5,429 nt of DNA. Source: Treponema sp. (GTDB lineage: Bacteria; Spirochaetota; Spirochaetia; Treponematales; Breznakiellaceae). The translations under genes were made by a program, and so were the position numbers. Where the stretch lies: assembly GCA_031264395.1 (NCBI GenBank), contig JAISEB010000238.1, forward strand, positions 1-5,429, read 5' to 3'. Every line of letters begins with the position of its first letter. Within the stretch, counting starts at the first letter, position 1. The notes under the pieces are model-generated. The model searched no databases, was not told where the DNA came from, and saw only the letters and a list, made by a program, of their open reading frames with translations. Below are positions 5,370-5,429 of the stretch, piece after piece.

Positions 5370-5429
5370 ATGCAGGCGGTAATTTTGGCGGCGGGCATGG
5401 GCAGCCGCCTGGGAAAGTACACCCGGAAC
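5370..5429 (+). CDS. Nucleotidyltransferase N-terminus (LicC-like or sugar-nucleotide pyrophosphorylase), cut off by window edge
   Basis: The last 60 bases encode 20 residues from ATG 5370 to the window end. They contain the NTP-binding signature AVILAAGMGSRLG of the NTP_transferase fold, starting at residue 3, which binds the nucleotide triphosphate phosphates. The following KYT resembles phosphocholine cytidylyltransferases of the LicC type, and a licCA gene is known in Treponema denticola. Glucose-1-phosphate thymidylyl- or uridylyltransferases start similarly, and twenty residues cannot separate these. No Shine-Dalgarno sequence is visible in the A+T-rich bases before the ATG. Confidence 0.75.
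   Translation, partial: MQAVILAAGMGSRLGKYTRN

Noticed and set aside
1..5429. CRISPR array, tRNA, rRNA, insertion sequence or phage attachment site
   Set aside because: No regularly spaced direct repeats, cloverleaf, rRNA-like sequence, transposase or terminal inverted repeats with target duplication were seen.

Overview
The window is bacterial, about half G+C, and densely coded. The gene content best fits a spirochaete of the Treponema group, such as a gut Treponema. This is inferred from a PilZ protein with a degenerate receiver domain, a LicC-like nucleotidyltransferase start and the general protein character; no rRNA or other decisive marker is present.

Layout: (1) 1-904, minus strand: most of an Ldh2-family malate/L-lactate-type dehydrogenase, running off the left edge at its C-terminus. 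(2) 905-953: a 49-bp divergent promoter region with overlapping -10 elements. (3) 954-1442, plus: an uncharacterised 162-residue protein, possibly PH-like. (4) 1432-2196, minus: a 254-residue protein with a pseudo-receiver domain and a C-terminal PilZ domain, overlapping the previous gene tail to tail by 11 bp. (5) 2197-2357: a divergent intergenic region rich in perfect, partly mutually exclusive inverted repeats. (6) 2358-2765, plus: a small clan AA (retropepsin-like) aspartic protease. (7) 2890-5242, plus: a tight two-gene operon of an SDR16C-like short-chain dehydrogenase and an aldehyde dehydrogenase, one base apart. (8) 5243-5369: a GC-rich hairpin region followed by a TTGACA element. 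(9) 5370-5429, plus: the first 20 codons of a nucleotidyltransferase, probably a LicC-like phosphocholine cytidylyltransferase or sugar-nucleotide pyrophosphorylase.

Working together: the SDR and ALDH form a plausible alcohol to aldehyde to carboxylate route. Both have hydrophobic or amphipathic C-terminal tails, suggesting a hydrophobic, membrane-associated substrate. The PilZ protein is a probable cyclic-di-GMP effector. The other genes show no obvious shared pathway.

Two patterns deserve attention. The 2235-2331 intergenic region contains competing hairpins like those of a regulatory RNA or operator. Three genes (starts at 954, 2196 and 5370) lack a visible Shine-Dalgarno sequence and have promoter-like elements almost abutting the start codon, suggesting leaderless or near-leaderless transcripts.
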